Assembly (NCBI GenBank): GCA_021292105.1
Contig: CM037869.1
Span: 29,961,536 to 30,025,535, forward strand
Reading direction: 5' to 3'
DNA from: Anadara kagoshimensis
Taxonomy: Eukaryota; Mollusca; Bivalvia; Arcoida; Arcidae
Length of the DNA stretch: 64,000 bases
The first letter of the stretch is position 1, and every line of letters starts with the position of its first letter. This document shows, piece after piece, positions 1-11,665 of the stretch. The notes under the pieces are model-generated. The model ran no database searches, had not been told where the DNA came from, and saw nothing but the letters and a program-made list of their open reading frames with translations. Position numbers and translations under genes: made by a program.

Positions 1-242
1 ATTTTTACCGGTATTTCACAGGTAACCGGCATATCGTTACAGAATTTACACCCAAAGTTTTCCGTTTTAGAAATTAAAGAATTTGAATTTTATTTCATTA
101 TAAAGTCTTTTTTAACAAAAAATAATAATAGTAATAAAAATTAAAATTAAAAATCATTTTGAGAATATAGTTCAAACATCTATAATTGTAGCTGGTTCAA
201 CGTCACAGAATTTTATTTCATGTGCTCTTCAACGGTAGTTTA

Positions 243-290
243 GAATGAATGAATGAATGAATGAATGAATGAATGAATGAATGATTTATT

Positions 291-341
<51 letters not shown>

Positions 342-345
342 TTTG
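243..345. repeat. Tetranucleotide microsatellites (GAAT)n then (TTTA)n
   Basis: About ten tandem GAAT units run directly into about fifteen TTTA units. These are simple sequence repeats with no coding meaning. Confidence 0.95.
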
Positions 346-1103
346 AATACACAGTCATTAACTATACGAAGTCTTGAAATTAGAAGTATTAATTCACGGC
401 AGTTTCAAAACTAGTGTGGGTACTAGTAATTCAGAATCATAATTTTTATCATAAATCAAGGTAATTAATTAATCTGTTAATGAGATTAACACCATGTAGG
501 TACATTTTCCACGTATAATATACTATCATCTGATCCAATGGGAATTTGGAATTTGCTTCCGTTATCAATAAGTTACCGCGTCTGTTGATAAGGTATGCAG
601 ATTATCAACATTAATTAGCAACCTTTACCTGTGGGTAAAAATATGTAATATACACTTTCGTACAAGTCAAAACTATCACTTTTGAAATAAAGATTCTCGG
701 TTCCAGTAATTTTCTATTACAGAGTTCTGACTTCGAGAAATATTTACAGAATGAAATTATGATAATAAAAAATCAAAATATAAAATTTTCAAAATGAACA
801 GTTAAAATGTTTGTGCGGTTTAAATTTGTTTAATTTATTCAGAACCTCTTAAAATGAAAAAAAAGTTAAATAAGGAAGAAGAAATGTGATATATATAATC
901 AGCGACGTTGAACACAGAATACTTTAAAGACTCTATTAAACGTCACGGGCGTTGATCAAATTAAATATGAAGATTTTTAGAGTAAAGTTTCATTCTTTCG
1001 AAAATTTTTGTTTATTTTACCTTAAAAAAGACTGCCAAACTGATTTTAATACATTATATAAAATTTTACATTAGCCATACACAGATATAAGGAAAACAAA
1101 ACT
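346..1103. other. Gene-free A+T-rich stretch
   Basis: No long open frame, RNA gene or recognisable repeat end is visible between the microsatellite and the first MITE. The first 240 bases of the window are likewise featureless. Confidence 0.5.
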
Positions 1104-1362
1104 GGCCCCGGTTTCACAATCATTCCTTAGCTAAGATTTTCCTTAACTTAAATTTAGCAAATTTTGTTAATCTCTTTTTGAAACTACTGGTGAATATTTT
1201 TATCAAAACTAAATGCAAATGTTTTATTCTAGAGGTGATCTTACAAATGACACATTAAATTCCTCCATATCTTCAAAATTAACAAAATTATAAAGATTTG
1301 AAATTTTGCAAGGTTTAAGTTAAGGAAAATCTTAGCTAAGGAATGATAGTGAAACCGGGGCC
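1104..1362. mobile_element. Palindromic MITE, family A (GGCCCCGGTTTCAC termini)
   Basis: The two ends are near-perfect inverted repeats of about 45 bp: GGCCCCGGTTTCACAATCAT at the left, and its reverse complement ending GTGAAACCGGGGCC at the right. The 259-bp element has no coding capacity, as expected of a MITE. It is the best-preserved copy of a family with further copies or remnants near 2816, 11060, 14699, 16905, 27530, 53975 and 62040. A target-site duplication is not clear, so the transposon superfamily is not assigned. Confidence 0.85.
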
Positions 1363-1889
1363 TGATTATTTAAATATAACCAGATTAAGAATTACATCAC
1401 AGATATTATATTTTCAAATATATTTATAACATATACTGTGGCATTTGAACACATAGATTTGGACAACTGAATGGCCATTGTATATTGGATTTCTATTAAC
1501 ATTTGAAGAAAAATGACTGTGTTTTGCATTTTTATAATTAAATAGCTACATGAGTAGTGTTTCAAATACAGATGCAGCAAGAATTCTCATCACTTAATGT
1601 CTTTAAATTCATTACATTAAAACTTATGGATTGTTTGAATTTTATAATTGTTGTTTTAACATGTTAAACCAATATTGGGCTGTCAAAAGCTATACCATAC
1701 ATATCATGTCTTCCCATCAAGCCAGCCTATTCTGGCATGGCAGTATCTATGTAGCCTTATTCAGTATATGTACTTATGTTTATTATACCTCAACTGCTCC
1801 CCAATACATGTATATATACTGTATAATATAAAGCTAAACCATACTGACACTTCTCTGTCAAGATTTAGTGAAGTTTACATTTGTCCATC
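1363..1889. other. No gene seen
   Basis: Short open frames on both strands have no recognisable protein features. The stretch leads into the 31-bp minisatellite. Confidence 0.4.
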
Positions 1890-2490
1890 AAGATCAATGC
1901 ACAATTGTGCACTGGCCCATCACAGCTATACTGTATATATTCAGGCATATAAAGATTTATACTGTATACACTGGCCTGTCAAAGCTATACTGTATATATA
2001 CAGGCCCGTCAAGATATATACTGTATACAAACATGCCCGTCAAGATATATACTGTATACAAACATGCCCGTCAAGATATACTAGTATACTGTATACATAC
2101 TGGCCTGTCAAAGCTATACTGTATAGGTACAGGCCCGTCAAGATATATACTGTATACAAACATGCCCGTCAAGATATATACTGTATACATACTGGCCCGT
2201 CAAGATATATACTGTATACATACAGGCCAGTCAAGATATATACTGTATACATACAGGCCCGTCAAGATATATACTGTATACATACATGCCAGTCAAGATA
2301 TATACTGTATACAAACAGGCCCGTCAGATATATACTGTATACATACAGGCCCGTCAAGATATATACTGTATACATACATGCCCGTCAAGATATATACTGT
2401 ATACATACTGGCTCCTCAAAGCATAACTGTATATATACTGACCTGTCAAAGCTAGACTGTATACATATTGGCCCTTCAAGATGTGTGCAT
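1890..2490. repeat. 31-bp minisatellite (TATACTGTATACATACAGGC)
   Basis: A roughly 31-bp unit, built from a TATATACTGTATACA core followed by GGCCCGTCAAGA, is repeated about 18 times with point variants; the first copies are the most diverged. Because 31 is not a multiple of three, any frame reads a 31-residue period, which yields open frames of up to 326 codons on the plus strand and shorter ones on the minus strand. Those frames are repeat translations, not genes. Confidence 0.9.
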
Positions 2491-2654
2491 ATAGGCAGGT
2501 CAATAGCTTTATCCCAGTGCATAATTTTGTTAAAATTATTTGCATCCTTATTATTGGTCCATAATTTTACTGTCACACAATATGTAGGCCTATTCTTCAT
2601 GGTATTTATATACAATGTTTTTTGTATAAAATACATATATGCTGGTATTTTGTG

Positions 2655-2790
2655 ACACATACAGCCTGTCCAGTTAGAGCAGCTCCTTTGGGAGAGGATT
2701 TGTTCTGTAAATGGGTTATGGGTTTGAACACAAAGACCTGAGAAATGGTAGTGGTTATTATTGCCTGGTACTATGCCTTTATTCTGTAAA
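2655..2790 (+). mobile_element. tRNA-derived SINE-like element, family 2
   Basis: A possible A box (CAGTTAGAGCAGC) is followed about 45 bp later by a B-box-like GGGTTTGAACAC, the internal promoter of a tRNA-headed SINE. A related copy lies in the opposite direction at 8590-8720, sharing the GTTCAAACCCATAACC segment. Ends are not sharply defined. Confidence 0.5.
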
Positions 2791-2815
2791 AGTGATGGTC
2801 TTAAGACTGCTGACT

Positions 2816-3071
2816 CCAGTTTAACATTCATTCCTTATTTGAGATTTTCCTCAACTTGAATTTAGCAAATTTGAAAGCTGAATACTTTTTTTCTGTATTC
2901 AAGATGTTCATAAATTTAAGGGGACATTTTGAAGACCATTCTTGAGGATTTGTTTACATTTATATTCAAATTTTGTTGAAACTGTATTTTCAGTTGCATA
3001 AAATTGTTTCAAAAGTTGTCAGATTTCAATTAAGGAAATCTTAGTTTAGGAATGACTGTAAAACTGGAACC
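2816..3071. mobile_element. Diverged MITE, family A
   Basis: It starts CCAGTTTAACATTCATTCC and ends GGAATGACTGTAAAACTGG, recognisably the same ends as the 1104 element but with many substitutions. No coding capacity. Confidence 0.65.
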
Positions 3072-3620
3072 AAATATGTTTATCAAACACTATACACTTT
3101 AAATACAAATAATTGATAAACATGTCCATTTAATGGAATTTACTAATTTTCAGTACCAGTAATCTGACTGATTATTAATTTGTTGATTTTGGAAGCAGCA
3201 AGTTTCATTTTAGATATTTGTGTTTAGCATAACTCAGGTGTTGATTGTTTATAAAAACAAACTTTTAGTGAATATGGATGAGGATTTTATATACCACCCT
3301 TCTAGTTGCACTGTTTTGTTATGTGACACTACTGGTGTGAAACCTAATCTTCTTATTGAGTTTCAGCTTGGTTCTTGCTATTTTGCACAATTTGTTCTAC
3401 TTACACTTTGGACAGTGAAACTGCATTGTAAAACATAAAACCAAATTGGCATTTAATTTTCTGCCAAAGATAATGCCTCATTCAGCAAAAAGTTTTTATT
3501 CAAATGTAGTTTCCATATGGTTGTTTATAATTTCTTAACAACACCAAGTACTAAAGCTTAGAACAACTGAAAACCATATCTGTTGCACATTTCTAAATTT
3601 CATTAGGCCTATCAGCCTAT

Positions 3621-3662
<42 letters not shown>

Positions 3663-4639
3663 GACATGCAATGACACTGTTTTTGAACAGATATGGGGAG
3701 CTGTGCCTATCTTCAGAAAGGCACAGGCTGAGTGATTATATTGAGACCATATAATGATAATTTCAAGGCAAAAGTTACAGAAAACATGACAAGCCATTTT
3801 GGCATCCTAGTCATAGGCCTATTACTCGCACACGCTTAATAAACGGTTGTGCATGTTTTCAAGTGTACCACCAATTCACCGATACTTAATATACACCGTA
3901 AGGGGTCAACCAACACAATATTTGTGCACGAGATTGGCCTGTGAAATTCAGATTTGTGAAATGAACGATCGAAGCGGCATATGGCCAAATTTAATATGGA
4001 GACTGAAAGTAGGTCCTAAAATTCGGCATAAATCTTGAGAAATCTGACGAAATAGATGCTAATAATCGCCAAAACTTACTTTATTTCCGCCGTAAATACC
4101 ATTCTGCGTCTTCTGTGTGTCCAAACTATATATAGAACATAGTTAGGAAGCAGTACTAACAAACTTTCTAGGTCAAATTAGACGGAAAATGGACCGACCC
4201 CATCCAAGATTCCGGATTGACGGCGGCGTTTTTTCGCATTTAAAACTTGGACGTTTTTTGTGTACAGGAAATTATTTGATGTATTATATATGGAATTGTA
4301 CCTTGTAAAAAGGTCTTTCATTTGGTATAAATATTGTTTCTGAGCACGAGCTGTGTGAGAAATGGGAAGGAATCTTGTGACGGATAACATTTTGAGTTTT
4401 AGCCTGTGGTTCACGTTTCACTATAAATTACGAAATTAAACTGTAACCGGAATTATAAAAAATAGATTTTGTCGGTTTTCAAATATTCTGAATTTTTTAT
4501 TTTGCCTCCCAATCTATGGTAATCTGTAATACATTCAACACAGTTCCTCATTTTGTGTCGTTCAAAGGTTCGCCATTTTTTGACAAATTTTACATCACAT
4601 TTGCAAGTTCACAAATTTTAATGAATCCCTACGCCGACG
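3072..4639. other. Gene-free stretch with a TG microsatellite
   Basis: It contains a (TG)n run at about 3622-3661 and otherwise unremarkable A+T-rich sequence. Small open frames here (for example 3220-3438 and 4178-4414) show no domain or splice context. Confidence 0.45.
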
Positions 4640-4762
4640 GGGTTGGCGTTCCGACTCAAGCTCCGAACAGCGGCCAACATTCGTATCTCTTTTATGACCG
4701 CTGCAGACAGCCCTTCGGAACATTTCTGAAGTTTAGATTGCGGTACTATTTTCACAGATCAA
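4640..4762 (-). repeat. Dispersed G+C-richer segment, inverted copy at 10935-11060
   Basis: Read on the minus strand it contains GGGCTGTCTGCAGCG followed by CGCTGTTCGGAGCTT. The plus strand at about 10980-11050 carries GGGCTGTCTGCAGCG and CGCTGTTTCGGAGCTTGGTTC. The two are diverged inverted copies of one dispersed element of unknown type. Confidence 0.55.
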
Positions 4763-4793
4763 TACGCGATACCCTGTGTACATTCGATACAAA

Positions 4794-4850
4794 ATGGCGG
4801 CGCCCTGTAAGGTCGTCTTCAAATTTATCCGGAGCCAAATTGCAGAGAAA
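4794..4850 (+). CDS. Candidate first coding exon (MAAPCKVVFKF...)
   Basis: An ATG in a favourable context (ACAAAATGGCGG) opens a 19-codon segment ending AGAGAAA just before a GTAAAC donor-like site, phase 0. The G+C-rich ATGGCGGCG start and basic/hydrophobic residues resemble an animal first exon. If not spliced, the frame continues to a stop at about 4908-4910, giving 38 codons. No following exon was identified, and the adjacent sequence belongs to a dispersed repeat, so this is a weak prediction with no known function. Confidence 0.3.
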
Positions 4851-5221
4851 GTAAACAGTTTCTTAACTTTTCTAGCAGTTTGCCATTATCCCAACCCGTC
4901 TATTATATAATCCATACGATATTAATGTAGCATTGCAGATAGAAACAACAGATAGCTTAACGGAGAGAATCGCTACATAATTTTGTCTTATGCCAGTTAC
5001 GGTGCATCTGAAATTTTATCAGAAACAACCAAAAAATAAGAAATAGAGGCGAAACCCAATATACTGTTAACCAAATTTATATCTTCAATTAATTTAGACA
5101 TTTCGATAACTGATCCTACAGTTTATTTTACCTTTTTACCTTGGACGATAAATACTCATCAGGGACTAAAAAAATAAATAATTTTTGAATTGAAGCTATT
5201 ACCCGCTTAGGATCACCGAAA

Positions 5222-5490
5222 GAGTGAGTTAAGTAATGATAAACGTCCCAGTCAAGAATATTTCACTTATATCGAGACGTCGCCAGCTATAGGCGAAAGT
5301 GCAGAAATTTTGCCTGTGCGTTGCGCCGATGGCATTATACAGCAGGGTTCTTTAGGTAGCTAAGCCCACCGTGACACGGGCCCTCGTTTCTTTTAAGTTC
5401 CCATCTGAAAGAACCGTGACTCATTTTGTAATGCTGAGTGCTTGTCGAAAGTCACTACTCACTTTCAAGTCATTTTGTGGTCTAGGCAGT
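5222..5490 (-). mobile_element. SINE family 1, truncated copy
   Basis: Read on the minus strand, it keeps the body (AGTCACGGTTCTTTC-like, TCACGGTGGGCTTAG) and the 3' tail (GACTGGGACGTTTATCATTA) of the SINE that is complete at 22326-22669. The tRNA-like head is missing, so this is a 5'-truncated insertion. Confidence 0.75.
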
Positions 5491-5834
5491 CACGTTATAT
5501 AATACACTAGCATACAGATTACGTACACACCTCTGCTCTCTTGGTAATCCCATTTTTCTGTATTGATGGTTTTCCCTAGAGGAACTGCAGTTTTGTAATT
5601 TACTCTATTACTCCACTGTAACAACACTAGTGCTGATATGCTATATGGCATTTTAAAACATTTGCATATAAATTTAACTCGCAGGTTGCTGATGTTGTAA
5701 TGTTGTATTAAGTTGCATGGGCATTTTTTCTGCTATTTGCAAACAAAGCAAGTTTATTTTTGTCTAAGGATTAATCTAAGAACAAGTTCAAGCATGTGGA
5801 GATGTGTAAGACTGCAAGTGTATGCATGATCTGC
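5491..5834. other. No gene seen
   Basis: Ordinary A+T-rich sequence without a recognisable gene, RNA or repeat boundary. Confidence 0.4.
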
Positions 5835-6095
5835 CTTGTGCTAGTACACACTCGGGAAACTTTAAATAAGGTGCTAGATCAGTCAGGACACCACAGACAA
5901 GCATTCCACTCCCCTAGTCACATTATCCTGACAACAGGTTGACCAGTCAATACTCTGTTCTCTTAATATCGAGCACCATTAAGAAAGCAGATACAATTTT
6001 GATAGTCCTATGTATGACATGACCAGGGTTCAAATCCACAACCTCCCTTTCTCAAGACGGACACTGCCACTGAACCACTGAAGTGATCATAGATT
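5835..6095 (-). mobile_element. Probable tRNA-derived SINE, third type
   Basis: On the minus strand, a B-box-like GGATTTGAACCCTGG lies downstream of an A-box-like TTCAGTGGTTCAGTGGCAG, the spacing of a tRNA-headed element. The body does not match SINE family 1 elsewhere in the window. Boundaries are approximate. Confidence 0.4.
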
Positions 6096-6984
6096 GTGGT
6101 GACTGAAACATTTTTAAATTCAAAACTTCTTGCTGTACTCTTTGTTGATTAAAGGCGAGTCATCAACTAACAGGTTAACTTGGCGTCAGCGTACTGTTAC
6201 ATTAATAAATGACATCACAGAACAGTTGGGCTTGTAGTAAACATAAGTGATGTTTTATATATATTTTTGTTTACTTTCATCAAGCTTTTTATCCATGTTG
6301 TACAAAGGTTTTAAACAAGACTTGCAGATCCAATATTGATGCATTGGCACCAGGGTGCACAAGTCAAATTGCAATTCCATATTTTATAAGATGTAAGATT
6401 CACATCCAAAATAAATAAAAGTCCATAGCCCATAATTTCATCAAAATCACTGAACCAGAATGAAACTCAAATTTTATATGTAACTCATGATGGTAGACTC
6501 GCATACCAAATATACATTCAATATCTGCAGTAATTAGAAGTCCAGAAAACTGAATTAAACTCAAACTTTATCTGTTACTGATGATGGTAAACTCACATAC
6601 CAAATATAAGTTTAATATCTGCAATGTTCAATCTAGTAATGTTATTGTTGGGGTCATCCTGGTCCAGGTCTTTAAAAACAAGGGTCATATTTTAAAAATA
6701 AAATTGGGTCAACATTATAACATACTTGGTGTAAAGATCAGTATAGTCAAAGAAAATGAAAACAAAGAAAGAGGTTAAAGTGGATTAATTGAAATCTCAC
6801 CTAAAACTAAAAAGATGGACCAGAGTTGGCCCAACAAGAGCATTTTTGTAGAACAAAGTTATTTTAGGGCTAATGGAACAAGGGTCCCTTCTAGATTGAG
6901 CACTGTATTTGCCAGCAATTAGAAAAGTCCAGAAAGCTGCCATTTCAAAGAAATTTTCTAAGTCAACAGCCCATAATTTCATCA
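6096..6984. other. Gene-free stretch with degenerate repeats
   Basis: The phrase CATAGCCCATAATTTCATCA (or CAGCCCATAATTTC) occurs at about 6424 and 6967, and ACTCACATACCAAATATA-type phrases recur near 6495 and 6590. This points to an old internally repetitive element. No gene is supported. Confidence 0.45.
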
Positions 6985-7626
6985 AAAAGAGGCCCATCTT
7001 TCATGCTCACCTGAGGCCGAGTACATATCCCATGCAGAGGTTCAATGGTCAATGACATTAACTGAAGAGAATTCCTATGTGCCTATACAAAAAGTTTATA
7101 GTTTTTGAGATAATTAACCTTTCTGTCTTTGTTTTGCATCTATGACCTTGACCTTTGAACTTATGACCTTCATTCATACATGTATATCAAAATGATTGTT
7201 GTGCAAATGCCTACAATATTCTAATATCCATGTCTATACAAAAAGTTTATAGTGACAAATACATTATTAGGAAATTTCCCCTTTTTTCCCATTTTGGCCC
7301 CTACAGCTACAATTTGTGCAAATCTGAAACCAGGTGTCCTAAGTATGTTTTACATGAAATATCTAAGCTATACCTCTTTTAAGTTCAGAGGAGATGGTTT
7401 TTAAAGATTTTTACAATTTTACCCTTTTAATAGGGCATCCAGGGGACACAATTGCTTTATTTGTGCAAATCTGAAAGTCCCTCACTTAGATATCATTACT
7501 GCCAAATATCATCCAATTTGGCTCAGTAGTTTTGGAGGAGTTGATTGAAATGTGAAAAGTTTACACACGATGCACGACGGACGAAGATACATGGCAATAG
7601 CTCATCTGAGCCACAGATGAGCTAAA
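6985..7626 (-). mobile_element. Copy of the CTCACCTGAG repeat family, short form
   Basis: It starts AGAGGCCCATC...GCTCACCTGAGG and ends GCTCATCTGAGCCACAGATGAGC. The interior has TATACAAAAAGTTTATAGTT and ATGACCTTGACCTTTGAAC, the phrases that make up the larger copies at 18856-20264 and 38647-40448. No open frame of note, so it is a non-autonomous interspersed repeat. Confidence 0.7.
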
Positions 7627-8589
7627 ATTACCTTTAGATGGGTCACACCTGTTGTACACATTTTAAGTGTGAAATCTTATTTGTAAAAAAGTCAAAAAGT
7701 TATAAAAACATTCATTAAAAGATGAAATTTAGATCACAGTGACCTACTTCAATACTTCATACCTTTAAGCTCTAAAAGTTATATATAGATACAATGTATG
7801 AGGGCATTAAAGGAAAACTCATTCAACCATGACAAAGTAAGTCACTGTGACCTATTATCATACTCCATGTGTTACAACTCCAACAATTATACATACCAAC
7901 CAAATTTAAACTGTCTTACTCTATGATCAAAATTCATAAAGCTTAAAGAAACAGACAGACATGAAAGATTGGTCACAGTGACCTACTTTCTTACTTCGTA
8001 CATTACAGCCCCCCCTCCCTGGGGCCTTGGTGGCCTGTAACCACCTAAGTTTTAACCCAGGACATATCCATAGTGTGCAGAACAGTCTAGTGTGAGGGTT
8101 TATCAGTTCACTTGCCCAGGGCTGGTTACAGCACTCTACCTTCTTCCAAATTTCTGAACCTGCTGTCTCAATATAACTAAAAAATTCTTGACAGGAGTGT
8201 AAAATACCATTCAAATAAATAAACCTTACAACTGCAATAGTTATACATGCAAACATTTGTGAAGTTATCAGTTCCCATATCCACTAATAGTTTGTCTTTA
8301 CAAGCATATTCAACACCTGAATTATGCTAAACACAAAAAAGACTTAGGGAATGAAATGACATTTCATCAATAATTCTATGGTGAAAGTTACTGCATCCCA
8401 TATTATGATCAACAATTTTACATTGCACATAGCCAAACCACTGAAACCAGTAATTTCCATTTGAATTAAAATGAACATGCTTTTCAAATAATTTTAATTT
8501 GAGTGGGGATTCTGTATATCTTAACTAAGTGTGGGATTTTTATAACAGCAGTCTCAAGACCATTTTTCAGGATTTTCATATCTGGATTT
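7627..8589. other. Gene-free stretch, some repeat-like text
   Basis: GTGACCTACTT-type phrases recur near 7740 and 7978, and a 109-codon open frame on the minus strand (7927-8256) lacks splice or domain support. No gene is called. Confidence 0.4.
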
Positions 8590-8720
8590 ATGCACAGTGC
8601 ATGTATCAGGCAAAAGTAACTGGTCTTGCACTCTGTGTTCAAACCCATAACCAATTTACAGAGAAAATGCCCTGCCTAAGGAACTACTGTACTATCTCTA
8701 GTGGTAATTTCATGCAAAAT
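8590..8720 (-). mobile_element. SINE-like element, family 2, inverted copy
   Basis: Shares GTTCAAACCCATAACCAATT and flanking text with the 2655-2790 copy read in reverse. This supports a dispersed tRNA-headed family. Confidence 0.45.
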
Positions 8721-9065
8721 ATTACCAGGTGTATGTTTTACTTCCACAGCTAAGTTTTATTCATTTTATATAATGTTCAAATACCACAAGTGTTCAGACA
8801 TCATCATGTAATAAAACATGTACACAGTATATAAATACCATGAAAAGTTGACACATGTTTACATCTTTATGCACAAGTACATGTATGTACCAATAAGGGT
8901 GCATTTTATGTAATGTTCATACTGACATACCAAAAAAGTCTGTAATACATGTTGTAGATATTAACTGTCCAGTATAAGTCTACATAAAAATGGCTGGCAA
9001 GCCTATGTAAAAACTGATGGTCATTACAGATCAAGTATACCTTGGCTTTGACAAACCAGTTAAGT

Positions 9066-10199
9066 CTACAAGTATGTGTACAATTTAGCATTGAATGGCC
9101 ATTGTAAGTCTACACAGATGTTGATAGGCCAGTATGAATACAACATAGCTTTTAAAGGCCATTGTAAGTCTTCACAGATGTGGAGGGGCCAGTATGAATA
9201 CAGCATAGCTTTTAAAGACCACTGTAAGTCTACACAGATGTTGACAGCCAATATGAATACAGTATAGCTTTGAATGGCCATATTTGACCTACACAGATGT
9301 TGAATGGCCAGTATGAATACAGCATAGCTTTTAAAGGCCATTGTAAGCCTACACAGATGTTGATGGGCCAGTATAAATACAGTATAGCTTTGAATAGCCA
9401 TTGTTAGTCTATGCAGATGTCGAGTGGCCGGTATGAATACAGCATAGCTTTGAATAGCCATTTTTGGCCTACACAGCTGTTGACAGGCCTGTATGAATAC
9501 AGCATAGATTTGAATGGCCATTATAAGTCTACACAGAAGTTGACGGGCCAGTATGAATACAGCATAGCTTTGAATAGCCATTGTTAGTCTATGCAGATGT
9601 TGAGTGGCCAGTTTGAATACAGCATAGCTTTGAATAGCCATTGTAAGTCTATGCAGATGTTGAGTGGCCAGTATGAATACAGCATAGCTTTGAATAGCCA
9701 TTTTAAGTCTATGCAGATGTTGGCGGGCCAGTATGAATACAGCATAGCTTTGAAAGGCCCTTTTTGGCCTACACAGCTGTTGACAGGCCAGTATGAATAC
9801 AGCATAGCTTTGACAGGCCATTGTAAGTCTACACAGATGTTGACGGGCCAGTATGAATACAGCATAACTTTGAATAGCCATTGTAAGTCTATGCAGATGT
9901 TGAGTGGCCAGTTTGAATACAGCATAGATTTGAAAGGCCATTGTGAGCCTACACAGATGTTGACGGGCTAGTATGAATACAGCATAGCTTTGAATAGTTA
10001 TTGTAAGACTATGCAGATGTTGGCAGGCCAGTATGAATACAGTATAACTTTGAATGGCCAGTATAAATACAGCACAGCTTTGAAAGGCCATTGTAAGTCT
10101 ACACAGATGTTGAGTGGCCAGATTGAATACAGCATAGCTTTGAATAGCCATTGTAAGTCTATGCAGATGTTGACGAGCCAGTATGAATACAGCAGATGA
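9066..10199. repeat. 60-bp minisatellite, about 19 copies
   Basis: The period is 60 bp: units share ACAGATGTTGACGGGCCAGT followed by ATGAATACAGCATAGCTTTG. Two unit types (TCTACACAGATG versus TCTATGCAGATG) intermix in a higher-order pattern, and one unit near 10041-10075 is partly duplicated. Since 60 is a multiple of three, frames stay open over many units: a 361-codon frame on the minus strand (9066-10151) reads a 20-residue repeat such as AIQSYAVFILARQHLCRLTM, and the plus strand also has open frames. Absence of a splice context and open frames on both strands favour a non-coding array. Confidence 0.92.
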
Positions 10200-10934
10200 T
10201 CCATAGGGACCAGATTCATTATAAATTTTTAAAAAAATACCTATAATATATACTATGGATATTTTTTTATTTTAATTCTGTAATGAATCCGTCCTCCATT
10301 AGACAAAACATCAAGTTTTGTAGGAAATATAAATTTATTTTACAAATAAAAAGTCTTTTAAATCCCCTTCAGTTCCATGAACCGAGGGCAATTTAATGGA
10401 GGGGGCACATTGATAGTCCAATGGGACTGGGTTGCAAGATATAGCAAGCTCATAGAGGATAGACCGAACCCCACGGCCCCATATCGATACGATAAAAGGT
10501 GCGTTGACTACAGTAATAATTCGGTCTACGTAAGGAGTGCAACAAATACCGTGGCAGTTGTATAAACTATAAATACCATATAAAACATGCATTATTGAAA
10601 GGCCATACTCGTTCATTATCCAACAGGAAGATTAGATTTCTCCATTTTCATTTATTGTCTGTAGGTGTTTCGATTTCAAGGCGAATTTGTTCAGCGCACT
10701 GCTTGATGGCATCCATTATATAGCAGTTTCTTTTGCAGTTTAGTTTCGCATTTCACTATTTCACTGCATTTGCGGAAGAAAAAATAATCCCTTTAAAACA
10801 TAACCAATTTCATACAATTCAAATCACTAAATAGAATTTTTGGTGTTCATTAAAATTCGAAGGTTAAAAGAACCCGAAAAAATTATCAATTGCGTAAGAT
10901 ACAGAAATAGTAGACTTTTTGCAATAATTGGTAA
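10200..10934. other. No gene seen
   Basis: Overlapping short frames on both strands at 10335-10616 show no protein family signature. Ordinary intergenic sequence. Confidence 0.4.
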
Positions 10935-11060
10935 CGAGACATTTCCCGAAATTTCAAGATTCTTGAAATTTGGTCGAGGGCTGTCTGCAGCGTCTACCTC
11001 GCGACATACGGAGCTAGGAGGTGGGCGCTGTTTCGGAGCTTGGTTCCGACTGAGAAGTGA
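10935..11060 (+). repeat. Dispersed G+C-richer segment, inverted partner of 4640-4762
   Basis: Contains GGGCTGTCTGCAGCGTC and GCTGTTTCGGAGCTTGGTTC, which match the minus strand of 4640-4762. It directly precedes a half copy of MITE family A. Confidence 0.55.
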
Positions 11061-11185
11061 CCTTAAAAATGAAACCTTAATTTCCTGAATATCTTGAAAA
11101 TTAACAAAAATTATAAAGATTTGAAATGTTGCAAGATTTAAGTTAAGGAAAATCTTAGCTAAGGAATGATTGTGAAACCGGGGCC
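11061..11185. mobile_element. MITE family A, right half only
   Basis: The sequence from ATCTTGAAAATTAACAAAA to GTGAAACCGGGGCC matches the right half of the 1104-1362 element closely. The left half is absent, so the copy is truncated. Confidence 0.8.
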
Positions 11186-11274
11186 AGATTCTGTAAAATA
11201 AAAGTTATATATCATTTAAGTAGAACTAGGCGATGGTTTAAACAGAAGAATGTCAAGATTCATCTAATGCCAAA

Positions 11275-11665
11275 TGCATAGTGACCTGGTTAGCAAACCC
11301 ATGTGATGTCTTGTCACAAGAAAAAGTTCACCAAGTATGAGATCAATCAGCTACATAATGTGTCTTTAAATGCATGGAAACAGAGTTCCTATTTATAGTT
11401 TATGTAACCTTGACCATTGACCTAGTGAACTGATTTCCAATCCCATATGATGTCTCATCACATGCAATAAACTGACCAAGTTTGAGATCAATCGGAGAAA
11501 TGGTGCTTCTTCAAATGCACAGAAACCGAATTTCTATTTATTGTTACTGTGACCTTGACCTTTGACTTAGTGATCTAATTTGCAATCTCATGTAATGTCT
11601 CATCACAGGGAATAAGTTGACTAAAATTAACATCAATCGGACAAACTGCAAGTCTGTCATGCATG
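11275..11665. repeat. Degenerate tandem repeat, about 140-bp unit
   Basis: Three units contain ATGTCTCATCACA followed by TGAGATCAATCGG-like text and GTGACCTTGACCTTTGAC, spaced 136-145 bp apart. The unit length and GACCTTGACC phrases resemble the ~145-bp repeats inside the CTCACCTGAG family. Confidence 0.65.

Noticed and set aside
1675-2655. 326-codon open frame on the plus strand
   Set aside because: It is a reading of the 31-bp minisatellite and flanks; overlapping frames exist in other phases and on the minus strand.
9066-10151. 361-codon open frame on the minus strand
   Set aside because: It is a reading of the 60-bp minisatellite; open frames occur on both strands and no splice or start context supports a gene.
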